A stretch of 64,000 nt of DNA. Source: JAJFHI01 sp050633705. GTDB lineage: Bacteria > Pseudomonadota > Alphaproteobacteria > Rhizobiales > Hyphomicrobiaceae. The position numbers were made by a program, and so were the translations under genes. Below the pieces are notes generated by a model. It had not been told where the DNA came from. It saw only the letters and a list, made by a program, of their open reading frames with translations, and did no database searches. The DNA lies in contig JBOEGZ010000006.1 of the NCBI GenBank assembly GCA_050633705.1, forward strand, positions 124,001 to 188,000, written 5' to 3'. Shown here piece after piece: positions 51,469 through 63,527 of this stretch; positions within the stretch are counted from its first letter, which is position 1, and every line of letters starts with the position of its first letter.

Positions 51469-52806
51469 TCATTTGTCGCCTTCAACAGCCCTCAGGACCC
51501 GTCCAACCCGGTCTCGAATTTCGCCAATATCCGTTTCCTCGGCAATCAATGGGGGCGCGATGATCAGGGTGTCTGCGGTGACCCGGACATAAAGATCCTG
51601 ATTATGGAAACTCTCTTCAATCGCGCGATACCCACGCTTGCCGATGCCATCTGACTGCGGCTCGAGATCAATGCCGCACATCATTCCGATCGGCCGAATA
51701 TCAACAACATGTGGTTCTTCTCGCAACGTCATCATCGCATCGCCAAACAGAGGTTCTTTGCTCGACGCACGCTTAAACAAGTCTTCCTGATGATAAAGTT
51801 CGAGTGTTGCAAGTGCGGCCGCTGTCGCTAAGGGATGACCGGAATAGGTGTAACCATGAAATAATTCCGGCAGGTGTTCTGGTCCCTGCATATGCGCATC
51901 ATGAATACCTTTGCGAACCATCACCCCCGACATGGGCACGGCACCATTGGTCACGCCTTTTGCAAATGTAATCATGTCAGGAACAATGCCATAACGGTCC
52001 GCTGCAAACGCATGCCCCAGTCGACCGAAGCCCGTGATGACTTCATCGAAGATCAACAAAATTCCATGCTGTTTCGTAATCGCGCGCAATCGTTCGAGAT
52101 AACCTTTGGGCGGTGGCAAGCACCCTGTCGAACCTGCCGTCGGCTCAACGATCACAGCTGCAATGGTATCGCCTCCGTGCAGTGTCACAAGTTCATTTAA
52201 CTCTTCTGCAAGATGTCCGCCCCAATCCGGCTCAGCGATTGAAAAGGCTTGTTTTTCGCGATTATAAGTCGCTGACAAGTGGTCAACCCCGCTCAACATA
52301 TTGCCGTAAGCTTTGCGGTTCGCGACCATGCCGCCAACCGAAATGCCGCCAAAGCCAACGCCATGATAACCACGCCCGCGTCCGATGAAACGCGTTCGCT
52401 GCCCCTCACCCCTGGTGCGATGGTAACTCAAGGCCACCTTTAATGCGGTGTCGACCGCTTCAGAACCTGAATTCGCCAACAAAACATGATCGAGATCGCC
52501 TGGTGCAAGCATCGCTAAGCGTTCTGCCAATTCGAAGGCTTCGGGTTGGGAATATTGGAATGGTGGTGCGTAATCGAGCGTTTCGGCAGCCTGTTTGATG
52601 GCTTCAACAATTGGCCGACGACCATGTCCTGCGTTGACGCAAAATAATCCTGACGTAGCATCAAAAATTTTACGATTGTCGTCAGAGATGAAATGCAGCC
52701 CATCGGCGGCTGCAAGAATGCGCGGGCGTTTTTTGAACGCCCGATTTGGCGTAAACGGCATCCAGTAGGCATTCAATGAATTTGGCTTGCTGTCTTGAGG
52801 GGACAT
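51469..52806 (-). CDS. Class III aminotransferase (omega-amino acid--pyruvate type)
   Basis: PLP-dependent aminotransferase, 445 residues. Marks of the family: N-terminal NAYWMPFTPNRAFKKRPRI, typical of beta-alanine:pyruvate aminotransferases; SGLFCVNAGHGRRPIVEAIK; the PLP phosphate site LLANSGSEAVDTALKVAL; LIFDEVITGFGRLG; and the Schiff-base Lys in TFAKGVTNGAVPMSGV. The likely reaction is transfer of the amino group from beta-alanine or a related omega-amino acid to pyruvate. GGAGAAATAG before the ATG is a good site. No operon partner on this strand. Confidence 0.9.
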   Translation of the reverse strand: MSPQDSKPNSLNAYWMPFTPNRAFKKRPRILAAADGLHFISDDNRKIFDATSGLFCVNAGHGRRPIVEAIKQAAETLDYAPPFQYSQPEAFELAERLAMLAPGDLDHVLLANSGSEAVDTALKVALSYHRTRGEGQRTRFIGRGRGYHGVGFGGISVGGMVANRKAYGNMLSGVDHLSATYNREKQAFSIAEPDWGGHLAEELNELVTLHGGDTIAAVIVEPTAGSTGCLPPPKGYLERLRAITKQHGILLIFDEVITGFGRLGHAFAADRYGIVPDMITFAKGVTNGAVPMSGVMVRKGIHDAHMQGPEHLPELFHGYTYSGHPLATAAALATLELYHQEDLFKRASSKEPLFGDAMMTLREEPHVVDIRPIGMMCGIDLEPQSDGIGKRGYRAIEESFHNQDLYVRVTADTLIIAPPLIAEETDIGEIRDRVGRVLRAVEGDK

Positions 52807-53155
52807 CTATTTCTCCAGGCCAACTTTCGACCCCATTTGCGACCGCGCAATTAGCTTTGATCGCTGATTGAATTATCTCATTGAAAAAGCTTAGCGATAA
52901 TTTTCTTCAGCTAAAAGCACAACGTGCATGCCAATTGCTCTCTTGCCTCATCCGCGCAGCCAACCGGCAAAACAGTGTCACAAATAAGCCCCGTGTGGTC
53001 GTTGTCCCCGCCCTAATTCGGCCCACACAAGACCTCGGAACTGTCCAGCTCAGATCCCGAATCTTTTCGCTGTTTAGAACTCGTTAGGCGAATCGGCGTG
53101 GTATAAGCGTAACCGGGCGTCCTGACGTGTTCGGTGTAAAAGGAGATCGGCCCAG
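52807..53155. other. Divergent promoter region between the aminotransferase and SDR genes
   Basis: About 350 bases between two genes facing away from each other. It must contain both promoters; I could not fix either. A plus-strand ORF here lacks a ribosome binding site. Confidence 0.4.
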
Positions 53156-53932
53156 ATGTATATGCGCGTTCAAAGTCAACTGCCAGGCGGGATTGTTTAT
53201 CCGGAATTGGCGGGCAATCGTGTCCTCATTACAGGATTGCGTCCGACGCTTGGGGTCGACATCGCGCGCGCGTTGGCCGACCACGGTGCCCGTCTTGCTT
53301 TGCATACCCCTGAAATGACCCAGGATATGGCCGAGTTGATCGCATTTCTGGCCCAAACGGCTGACCAAACCAAGCACTTCGACAGCCCGCTCACCCACCC
53401 CGACGACGCCGTCAAATTTGCACAAGGACCTGCCATTCAAGCCTTTGGCGGTCTCGATCTGGCCATCAATCTGATTGCCTTTTCAGCAGACGAAATCGCC
53501 AACCGCACGAACCAAGACGACATTGAAGACCTTGTCGCGACAAAACTTGCCGTACCGGTGCTGCTAGGTCGTGTTCTGGCAAATCGCATGCGCCTCACAT
53601 TGGCGCCTGGCCTTCTCCTCAACATCGTAACGCTGCCAGCGGCCACGGATGGTCGCAGTGGCGCGTTAAATGGTCTTGTGCGAGCCGCCCTTGCAAACCT
53701 CACCCGTGGTGAGGCAACCCAATGGGCCGAGCATGGCATCCGGATCAACGCCGTCGGACCACCCGACAGCGGCCTTGTGCCCCAAAGCCATTCGCCGCGC
53801 GACCATGTCTGCGAAGCAGATATTGCAGCCTTGGCCTTATACCTCGCCAGTGAAAAGGCCCAAGGCCTCTCCGGCCACGTTTTTGATCCTCAGGGTCTCG
53901 CTGCTGGCGGTCTTGAGGCGGCTTACATCTAA
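53156..53932 (+). CDS. SDR family protein with altered active site
   Basis: Rossmann-fold short-chain dehydrogenase/reductase relative, 258 residues. The cofactor motif is altered (VLITGLRPTLGVDIARAL instead of TGxxxGxG), the catalytic YxxxK is replaced (in GRSGALNGLVRAALANL the aligned positions read N and R), and the SDR Ser position is in NIVTLPAATDG. The C-terminal HGIRINAVGPPDSGL and ALALYLASEKAQGLSGHVFD are well kept, so the fold is clear but classical oxidoreductase activity is doubtful. Strong AGGAG site. It converges with an old-yellow-enzyme gene 12 bases on. Confidence 0.78.
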   Translation: MYMRVQSQLPGGIVYPELAGNRVLITGLRPTLGVDIARALADHGARLALHTPEMTQDMAELIAFLAQTADQTKHFDSPLTHPDDAVKFAQGPAIQAFGGLDLAINLIAFSADEIANRTNQDDIEDLVATKLAVPVLLGRVLANRMRLTLAPGLLLNIVTLPAATDGRSGALNGLVRAALANLTRGEATQWAEHGIRINAVGPPDSGLVPQSHSPRDHVCEADIAALALYLASEKAQGLSGHVFDPQGLAAGGLEAAYI

Positions 53933-53944
53933 ATTTTGGCGCGT

Positions 53945-55021
53945 CTAGGTTTGGGCGATTGGATAATCTGTGTAGCCCTCACGTCCTGGTGAATAAAACG
54001 TTTCCTCATTGGGCACGGCCAACTCAACCCCGCTTTTAAACCGTGACACCAAATCGGGATTGGCAATAAAGGAGCTGCCAAACGAAATCGCATCCGCCTT
54101 GCCATCCGCGATAAAAGCCGCGCCTTCCACCTGATTAAAACCACCATTGGCAACGATATTTCCGGAATAGTTCGTGCGTGCAAACGCGATGACGTCCAAA
54201 TTGGTCGTGTTTGCGAACGGTCGAATGACGTGCAGATAAGCCAGATTGCGAGAAGACAACGCGGTCAGGAATTCGCCATATACGGCTTCGGTATCAGCCT
54301 CTTCAATATCATTGAAGGTATGCGTCGGAGAAATGCGCACACCAACGCGATCGCTGCCAACGGCATCGGTCACAGAATCAAGCCACACAAGAGGCGCGCG
54401 CAACCGGTTGGGAACTGAACCGCCATAATCGTCGCTACGTTGATTGGCGTTTGTTGCAATAAATTGATGAGCTAAATAGCCATTTGCTGCGTGGAATTCG
54501 ACACCATCGAAGCCGGCTTTGATGGCGTTTTTGGCGGCGAGTGCAAAGTCCTGACCGATCCCTGCAATGTCGGCCGCTGTTAACGCCCGCGGCACGTCAT
54601 GTTCGACCATGCCTTTCACATCTGTATACATTTCTCCCGCCGCTTGAACCGCACTTGGACCGACGGTTTCAGCCGCGCTCGACCGATTGAGCTCAGAAGC
54701 GATCCGGCCAACATGATTCAACTGCATCACGAACTGAGCGCCGCGCGCATGCACAGCATCGACAATCCTGCGCCAGGCCTCAACCTGGTCACCTGCGTGA
54801 ATTCCTGGCGTCCGCGGATAGCCCTTACCTTCGTCTGAAATTTGCGTCGACTCTGTGATCAATAGTCCGGCATCGGCGCGCTGGCTGTAATACGCGCCAG
54901 CAAAGTCGGCCGCGATACCATTATCGTCGGCCCGTGATCGCGTCATAGGCGCCATGACAATACGATTTCTTAGCGTCAGACGTCCCAAGTTCACTGGAGC
55001 AAACATATTCTGGCTATTCAT
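53945..55021 (-). CDS. NADH:flavin oxidoreductase (old yellow enzyme family)
   Basis: FMN-dependent ene-reductase, 358 residues. Family landmarks in order: FAPVNLGRLTLRNRIVMAPM, the N-terminal residues binding FMN; QLNHVGRIA; FDGVEFHAANGYLAHQFIA with the substrate-binding His-x-x-Asn-like block; NQRSDDYGGSVPNRLRAPL; VGVRISPTHTFND; and the phosphate-binding VANGGF...ISFGSSFIANPDLV. Members reduce activated alkenes, nitroesters or nitroaromatics (NemA-like). Substrate not predictable. Confidence 0.91.
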   Translation of the reverse strand: MNSQNMFAPVNLGRLTLRNRIVMAPMTRSRADDNGIAADFAGAYYSQRADAGLLITESTQISDEGKGYPRTPGIHAGDQVEAWRRIVDAVHARGAQFVMQLNHVGRIASELNRSSAAETVGPSAVQAAGEMYTDVKGMVEHDVPRALTAADIAGIGQDFALAAKNAIKAGFDGVEFHAANGYLAHQFIATNANQRSDDYGGSVPNRLRAPLVWLDSVTDAVGSDRVGVRISPTHTFNDIEEADTEAVYGEFLTALSSRNLAYLHVIRPFANTTNLDVIAFARTNYSGNIVANGGFNQVEGAAFIADGKADAISFGSSFIANPDLVSRFKSGVELAVPNEETFYSPGREGYTDYPIAQT

Positions 55022-55354
55022 GAGATTTCCTGACTTTTGCTGTAAGGTCCTTCTTAAAATTATTGAGAGACTGACACATCATTGAGATCAACGCGATGAT
55101 CAGATGGCGCCTTGGCTGGTGACAGAAAAAAACGCCAACAAACAACCGGTCACGCAATAACGACAACCAATATGCTAATACGGCAACCAGCCTCGCTCTC
55201 AGCGCCCCATCATGATGGTGGCGGCGAATATTGTCGCCGAGCTCCATGCTGCAATTTCGACATCGGTCAGCGGCACTTTTCCCCGAATTTACGGGGGGCT
55301 TGACCATGGTAACGGATGGTCGGCCAAAAATTCTGCAATTTTTGCCGACTTCCC

Positions 55355-55383
55355 TTGACAATCTGGTGCCCCGCGCCCTATTC
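55355..55383 (+). promoter_or_regulatory. groESL promoter
   Basis: TTGACA (55355-55360) and CTATTC (55378-55383) spaced by 17 bases; the predicted start falls just before the CIRCE element. The CTTGACA...CTATTC form also fits alphaproteobacterial heat-shock sigma promoters. Confidence 0.68.
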
Positions 55384-55393
55384 CACTGGCGTA

Positions 55394-55420
55394 TTAGCAC
55401 TCATATTGAGAGAGTGCTAA
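55394..55420 (+). promoter_or_regulatory. CIRCE operator (HrcA binding site)
   Basis: Perfect TTAGCACTC-N9-GAGTGCTAA, the canonical CIRCE sequence. It overlaps the predicted transcription start of groESL and implies repression by HrcA, whose gene is not in this window. Confidence 0.97.
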
Positions 55421-55488
55421 TACATCATTTCTCAAATACTCAGTCCAAGGGCATGGGGCCTGAGGAGCTGACCTGAGCGGAGTAACTC

Positions 55489-55779
55489 ATGAAGTTTCGT
55501 CCTTTGCACGACCGTGTGGTCGTCAAACGTGTTGAAAGCGAAAGCAAAACTGCTGGCGGGATCATCATCCCTGAAACAGCAACGGAAAAACCGCAGGAAG
55601 GCGAAGTTGTCGCCGTAGGTCCTGGTGTTCTTGGCGACGACAAGAAGGTCGTGCCACTCGACGTCAAAAAAGGTGACAAAATCCTTTTTGGCAAATGGTC
55701 TGGCACCGAAGTCAAAATCGATGGCGAAGAACTCCTCATCATGAAGGAGAGCGACATCATGGGTGTTCTTGAGGGTTAA
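55489..55779 (+). CDS. groES: Co-chaperonin GroES
   Basis: Heptameric lid of the GroEL folding chamber. 96 residues. MKFRPLHDRVVVKRVESESK, the mobile loop SESKTAGGIIIPETATEKPQ and the core GEVVAVGPGVL, KKGDKILFGKWSGTEV are standard. A GCGGAG site precedes the ATG. First gene of the operon under CIRCE, 131 bases before groEL. Confidence 0.98.
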   Translation: MKFRPLHDRVVVKRVESESKTAGGIIIPETATEKPQEGEVVAVGPGVLGDDKKVVPLDVKKGDKILFGKWSGTEVKIDGEELLIMKESDIMGVLEG

Positions 55780-55910
55780 ACAACCACCTCACGCAACACT
55801 CCAATTGACACTGAAACCGACAGCGCCTGAGCGGTGCTGATCGTTTCAAAATCAGATTTCCCCTTCGGGGCGCTCTCATTGCCCCATTAGATCTTTAGGA
55901 GACAGCAAAC

Positions 55911-57581
<1,671 letters not shown>

Positions 57582-57942
57582 TCCCAACCAGGATCATCAA
57601 TCGACCAACCATCCAGACTGTCGGGAATGCAGCCCATTCCCTCGGTTTATAAAAAAGCCAAAGCCCCAAATTTGGCTCAAAACGAAAAATGGCCCGCAGA
57701 GATCAACCTCTGCGGGCCTATTTGTTTAACTTTCTGATTTTGCGCCTTTTTGCAGCACCCATTAATATTGTATCAACACCTCAGACCACCTCGACCTTGC
57801 CATATTCACCGCGTTTTGCTTTGCCCACAACTTGGTCTCGACTTTGCTTTATTAAACAGGCCTGGTCTGACAAACACCAGTCCACACGGTTCCGGTTACA
57901 TTGGGAGTGAGGCTTAAATTGCTGAAATTGCCGTCAAGAAAG
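57582..57942. other. Intergenic region after groEL
   Basis: About 360 bases. It holds the groEL terminator (57691-57727) and must hold the promoter of the GH3 gene. No other gene was seen. Confidence 0.5.
57691..57727 (+). terminator. Terminator of groESL
   Basis: Perfect 11-bp stem GGCCCGCAGAG / CTCTGCGGGCC with a six-base loop followed by TATTTGTTT. Confidence 0.85.
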
Positions 57943-59277
57943 ATGAATACACTGACGCAAATTTGCGTTGCAGGCGTCGCCCTATTTCTACAGGCGGGCC
58001 TGACAAGCGCCGGCGCCGAGACCGCAACACAAACTGTGGGTTCTTCCCAATCCATTCCCTCTTATTCACAGCCTCCTAAACCGCGCCAACTCACACCCGT
58101 CGAGCAGGCGCGGCGCATCGCAAACCAAATCTTGAGAGGTGCAAAGCCTCGACAACGTCACGCAGAAGCGGCCAACCATTCGCAAAATGCGCAACGTTCA
58201 TCGCCCCAAAAAGCGACGCTGGATCGCATGATCGGGCAGATGATCATGGTTGGATTTCACGGCACATCCACCAAGTCTCGCGATGTTGCCCGCACGGTTG
58301 CAGCAATTCGCAGCGGTAAAGTCGGTGGCGTCGTTCTGCTTGGCTATAACCTGAAAAGCAGTAGCCAACTTAAAGATCTCACCGGTGACTTAAAGTCAGC
58401 GGCTGCAGGCCACCTTCCGCCATTTATTGGCCTTGACCAGGAAGGCGGCCTGGTCCAACGCCTTGGACCAAAGCAAGGATTAAGAAAATATCCATCCGCG
58501 GCCCGTATTGCCAAAACCGAAACACCCCAACAGGCACAGGCTGTTTACTCCAACATGGCAGGCGACCTTGCGCGCCACGGGATAAATTTAAACTTTGGCC
58601 CGGTTGTCGATCTTGGTGTCAATAAAAGAAATCCTGTCATCTACAAACCGGGGCGCAGTTACAGCGCGTTACCCAAACGCGTTGCCGACTACGCTGGCGC
58701 ATTCATCGATGCGCATGCGAAAAATGGTGTCCTTACTGCAGCCAAGCACTTCCCTGGCCATGGCTCCAGCAATTCAGATAGCCACAAAGGGTTTGTCGAC
58801 ATAACAAAAACCTGGTCAGAAATTGAACTCGCGCCTTATCGTGCGCTTGCCAGTAGCGGCAAACTTGACATGGTCATGGTCGGACACTTGTTTCATGAGC
58901 GCCTTGCCGGAACAACCGGACAGCGCCATCCTGCAACCTTGTCAGACGGCATCATTAACGGATTGCTGCGCAAGGAACTCGGTTTCAATGGCGTGGTCAT
59001 TACGGATGACTTCTACATGGCTGCAATAAGCAAACACTATAAGCTTGAAGACAGCTTCGTGAGAGCAATTAACGCTGGAAATGACATCATCATGCTCACC
59101 GGCATTGCCGGACGCAGCGCAAATCCAGCCCGGTTGCACAAAATTCTTCGCAGCGCCGTCGATGCCGGTCGCATCTCTCATGATCGGGTCCGACAAAGCT
59201 ATGACCGCATTGTTCGCTTAAAACGAGAACTGTATGCCCGCCAGCATCGCGCGCGTGCACGACGGGCAGAGAAATAG
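57943..59277 (+). CDS. Exported glycoside hydrolase family 3 protein (NagZ-like)
   Basis: Family 3 glycosidase most like beta-N-acetylhexosaminidase NagZ. 444 residues from the ATG at 57943, giving a signal peptide (MNTLTQICVAGVALFLQAGL, TSAGAE); TTG/GTG starts at 57901-57919 are possible. After a disordered stretch the catalytic domain starts near residue 85 (LDRMIGQMIMVGFHG), with FIGLDQEGGLVQRLG, LNFGPVVDLGVN, the His-Asp loop KHFPGHGSSNSDSHKGF and the nucleophile Asp in VVITDDFYMAAI. NagZ itself is usually cytoplasmic, so this copy may act in the periplasm on muropeptides or chitin-type sugars. Confidence 0.86.
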   Translation: MNTLTQICVAGVALFLQAGLTSAGAETATQTVGSSQSIPSYSQPPKPRQLTPVEQARRIANQILRGAKPRQRHAEAANHSQNAQRSSPQKATLDRMIGQMIMVGFHGTSTKSRDVARTVAAIRSGKVGGVVLLGYNLKSSSQLKDLTGDLKSAAAGHLPPFIGLDQEGGLVQRLGPKQGLRKYPSAARIAKTETPQQAQAVYSNMAGDLARHGINLNFGPVVDLGVNKRNPVIYKPGRSYSALPKRVADYAGAFIDAHAKNGVLTAAKHFPGHGSSNSDSHKGFVDITKTWSEIELAPYRALASSGKLDMVMVGHLFHERLAGTTGQRHPATLSDGIINGLLRKELGFNGVVITDDFYMAAISKHYKLEDSFVRAINAGNDIIMLTGIAGRSANPARLHKILRSAVDAGRISHDRVRQSYDRIVRLKRELYARQHRARARRAEK

Positions 59278-59333
59278 TTGGCAACCACTGGCTTTTCCGT
59301 TTGATGGTGCGCGGCACTGACGACAATCTCGAA

Positions 59334-59371
59334 TAGAAAAAAACCACATCGGTGGGGGAACCGATGTGGTT
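59334..59371 (-). terminator. Terminator of the small exported protein gene
   Basis: Perfect 12-bp stem AACCACATCGGT / ACCGATGTGGTT followed on the minus strand by a run of T. It may also end the convergent GH3 transcript. Confidence 0.82.
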
Positions 59372-59454
59372 GAAAGCGGGCCGGTCGATCTAGCAAAACC
59401 GACGTCGCTGGGGAGGAAGCGGAGAAGGGGAACTCCGCCCGTTGTATTCTCAAG

Positions 59455-59745
59455 TTAGCCCGATGTCTTTTCACACTCAGCTAATTTTTTATCACGCTCT
59501 TGTGCTGATTGTTTCCAAACAGACGGGGGAACCGACGCACACCAATTCATATGGGCTTTAAGGTTTGAACCCCAAGCGGGGCCCTCAAAACCACATTTCA
59601 AACGTTCATTTTCTTGCTGCTGCTTCAACGACGTCGTCGCATACCATTTGCAGCTGGCCTGAGCCGACGCAATCGTTGGCAAAGCCACAATCGTAGCAAG
59701 TGCTGCCAGAGCTGTAAGTGATGTACGGATTTTAAACGTCTTCAT
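59455..59745 (-). CDS. Small exported protein with paired Cys, unknown function
   Basis: 96 residues from the ATG at 59745 (GGTGGA eight bases upstream; a GTG at 59757 is also open). A signal peptide (MKTFKIRTSLTALAALATIV, ALPTIASAQA) precedes a mature domain of about 65 residues: CKWYATTSLKQQQENERLKC, GFEGPAWGSNLKAHMNWC and VPPSVWKQSAQERDKKLAEC. Four Cys suggest two disulfides in the periplasm. I have the impression of a conserved alphaproteobacterial family with this CKWYA...WC...C pattern but cannot name it. Monocistronic with a strong terminator. Confidence 0.8.
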   Translation of the reverse strand: MKTFKIRTSLTALAALATIVALPTIASAQASCKWYATTSLKQQQENERLKCGFEGPAWGSNLKAHMNWCASVPPSVWKQSAQERDKKLAECEKTSG

Positions 59746-60047
59746 TGTCGTTTCCACCTTCTAAATCCTCGATCCCATCATGCAACATCAAGGGCGTTTT
59801 TGCTACGCCTCGTCATCATCGTGTCCCTACACTAGCGGTGGCAATATGAACCGTGTCTGAATAAGGCAACACTCTTTCGTTCATCCAACCCGACACGCCT
59901 GAGTGATCAATTTATCCATTTGATTTGGTTTGATTTTTTCATGGTGGACGACAAGCAGCTAGGCCCCCGCAAAGCAACAGAATCAGGATAGTTTCAATTC
60001 AGCGTCGCCGAACATGATTCCCACAATGCATTAGGAAAATCGCCGCA
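59746..60047. other. Divergent intergenic region before recQ
   Basis: About 300 bases between the small exported gene and recQ; it should carry both promoters. None was identified with confidence. Confidence 0.4.
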
Positions 60048-62240
<2,193 letters not shown>

Positions 62241-62476
62241 CTGCGCCTTTTTCCAAAGCAATTTTCAGCGTTGCTCTCATCAAAATGGCGCAATGCAGAA
62301 ATGCAGCTTCACAGATCGGCATAATTGCATGGGAAAAGCGCACTGTCATACGACTTTGCCACGCCCTTGCCACAAGATTGGGCACGAATTGTTAAAAGAG
62401 GGTCACGCGAACACTGGTGTTAGAATCAGTCGGGACAAATCGCTGGCGTACTCAGGGAACGGGGAGACTTCTACTC

Positions 62477-63379
62477 ATGATGAAGCCAAATCGGACGCGG
62501 CGGTCTTCAATCTTGGCGAAACCAATATCGACAACGTTTTCATTTGCAGCAATGGTCGGCTTGTTCAGCCTAACCGGTTGTTCTTCCAACAATCCTCTTC
62601 CCTCACCTGATGGCGGTGTCAAAGTCGGTGCATCATCTGCCGTGCGCAAATTGGTTCCTGCAGCACAACTTGAAGCCTCTGCTTCCGGCCAGTACTCAAC
62701 CATCTTACAAAAAGCGCTAAAGACGAATGCACTTGCCCCCAACAACGATCCGCAAGTGCAAAGACTGCGCTCAATCGCCGAGAAAATCACTCCGTTTAGC
62801 CAGAAATTCAATCACCGGGCAGCGGGTTGGAAGTGGGAAGTAAATCTCATTCGCTCTAGCCAAATCAATGCATTCTGTATGCCAGGTGGAAAAATCGCAT
62901 TCTATTCCGGCATTTTAGACAAGCTCAAATTGACCGATGACGAAGTCGCCGTCATCATGGGACACGAGATCGCTCATGCGCTACGAGAGCACGCACGCGA
63001 ACAGATCGCCAAGAACCAAATCACGTCCGTTGGCACAGGAATAGCCACAACGGTTTTGGGTGACCAATCCAGTTCATTGCTAAAGAGCGGTGCACAACTT
63101 CTCACACTCAAATATTCGCGTGATGATGAAAGCGATGCCGATCTGGTCGGACTGGAGCTGGCGGCGCGCGCTGGCTACGACCCTCGAGCGGGTATCACGC
63201 TTTGGCAAAAGATGTCGCGTGCTGGCGGTGGTGCACCGCTTGAGTTTTTGTCAACACATCCAGCAGGGCAAACACGGATCTCAAACATCCAGAAAAACCT
63301 GCCCGATGTCATGCCACTTTACGAAAAAGCGCGTGCCAAGAAAAAGCAAACAGCACAAGCCGCCCCGACAAAAAGTTGA
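62477..63379 (+). CDS. M48 family metalloprotease, lipoprotein
   Basis: Zinc protease of 300 residues. The start is one of two adjacent ATGs (62477, 62480) after GGGGAG; the open frame upstream is not supported. A signal peptide ends in the lipobox LTGC (MVGLFSLTGCSS), so the enzyme is anchored in the envelope. The zinc site is VIMGHEIAHALREHAR, with the third ligand in SRDDESDADLVGLELAARAG, followed by PLEFLSTHPAGQTRI. Relatives (BepA, LoiP) take part in outer-membrane protein quality control, which is a reasonable role here. Confidence 0.88.
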   Translation: MMKPNRTRRSSILAKPISTTFSFAAMVGLFSLTGCSSNNPLPSPDGGVKVGASSAVRKLVPAAQLEASASGQYSTILQKALKTNALAPNNDPQVQRLRSIAEKITPFSQKFNHRAAGWKWEVNLIRSSQINAFCMPGGKIAFYSGILDKLKLTDDEVAVIMGHEIAHALREHAREQIAKNQITSVGTGIATTVLGDQSSSLLKSGAQLLTLKYSRDDESDADLVGLELAARAGYDPRAGITLWQKMSRAGGGAPLEFLSTHPAGQTRISNIQKNLPDVMPLYEKARAKKKQTAQAAPTKS

Positions 63380-63527
63380 GACTGGCGGCGCGTTAAACCT
63401 CGCAAATAGTAATGGTTTGGTAAAGAGTTCGTGCGGGGCAACTACGACGGGCAAACCCAAAGCCAACAAAAATCGGCTCCAAGCATCACACAATTCACCG
63501 TGAGCACGACGCGTGAACCAGGCCGCT

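Larger units (their letters stand above)
55022..55488. other. Intergenic region upstream of groES
   Basis: About 470 bases between divergent genes. The right half holds the groES promoter and the CIRCE operator listed separately. The left half shows no supported gene. Confidence 0.6.

Noticed and set aside
52881..53087. 68-codon ORF on plus between the aminotransferase and SDR genes
   Set aside because: No ribosome binding site and no family features; it lies in a divergent promoter region.
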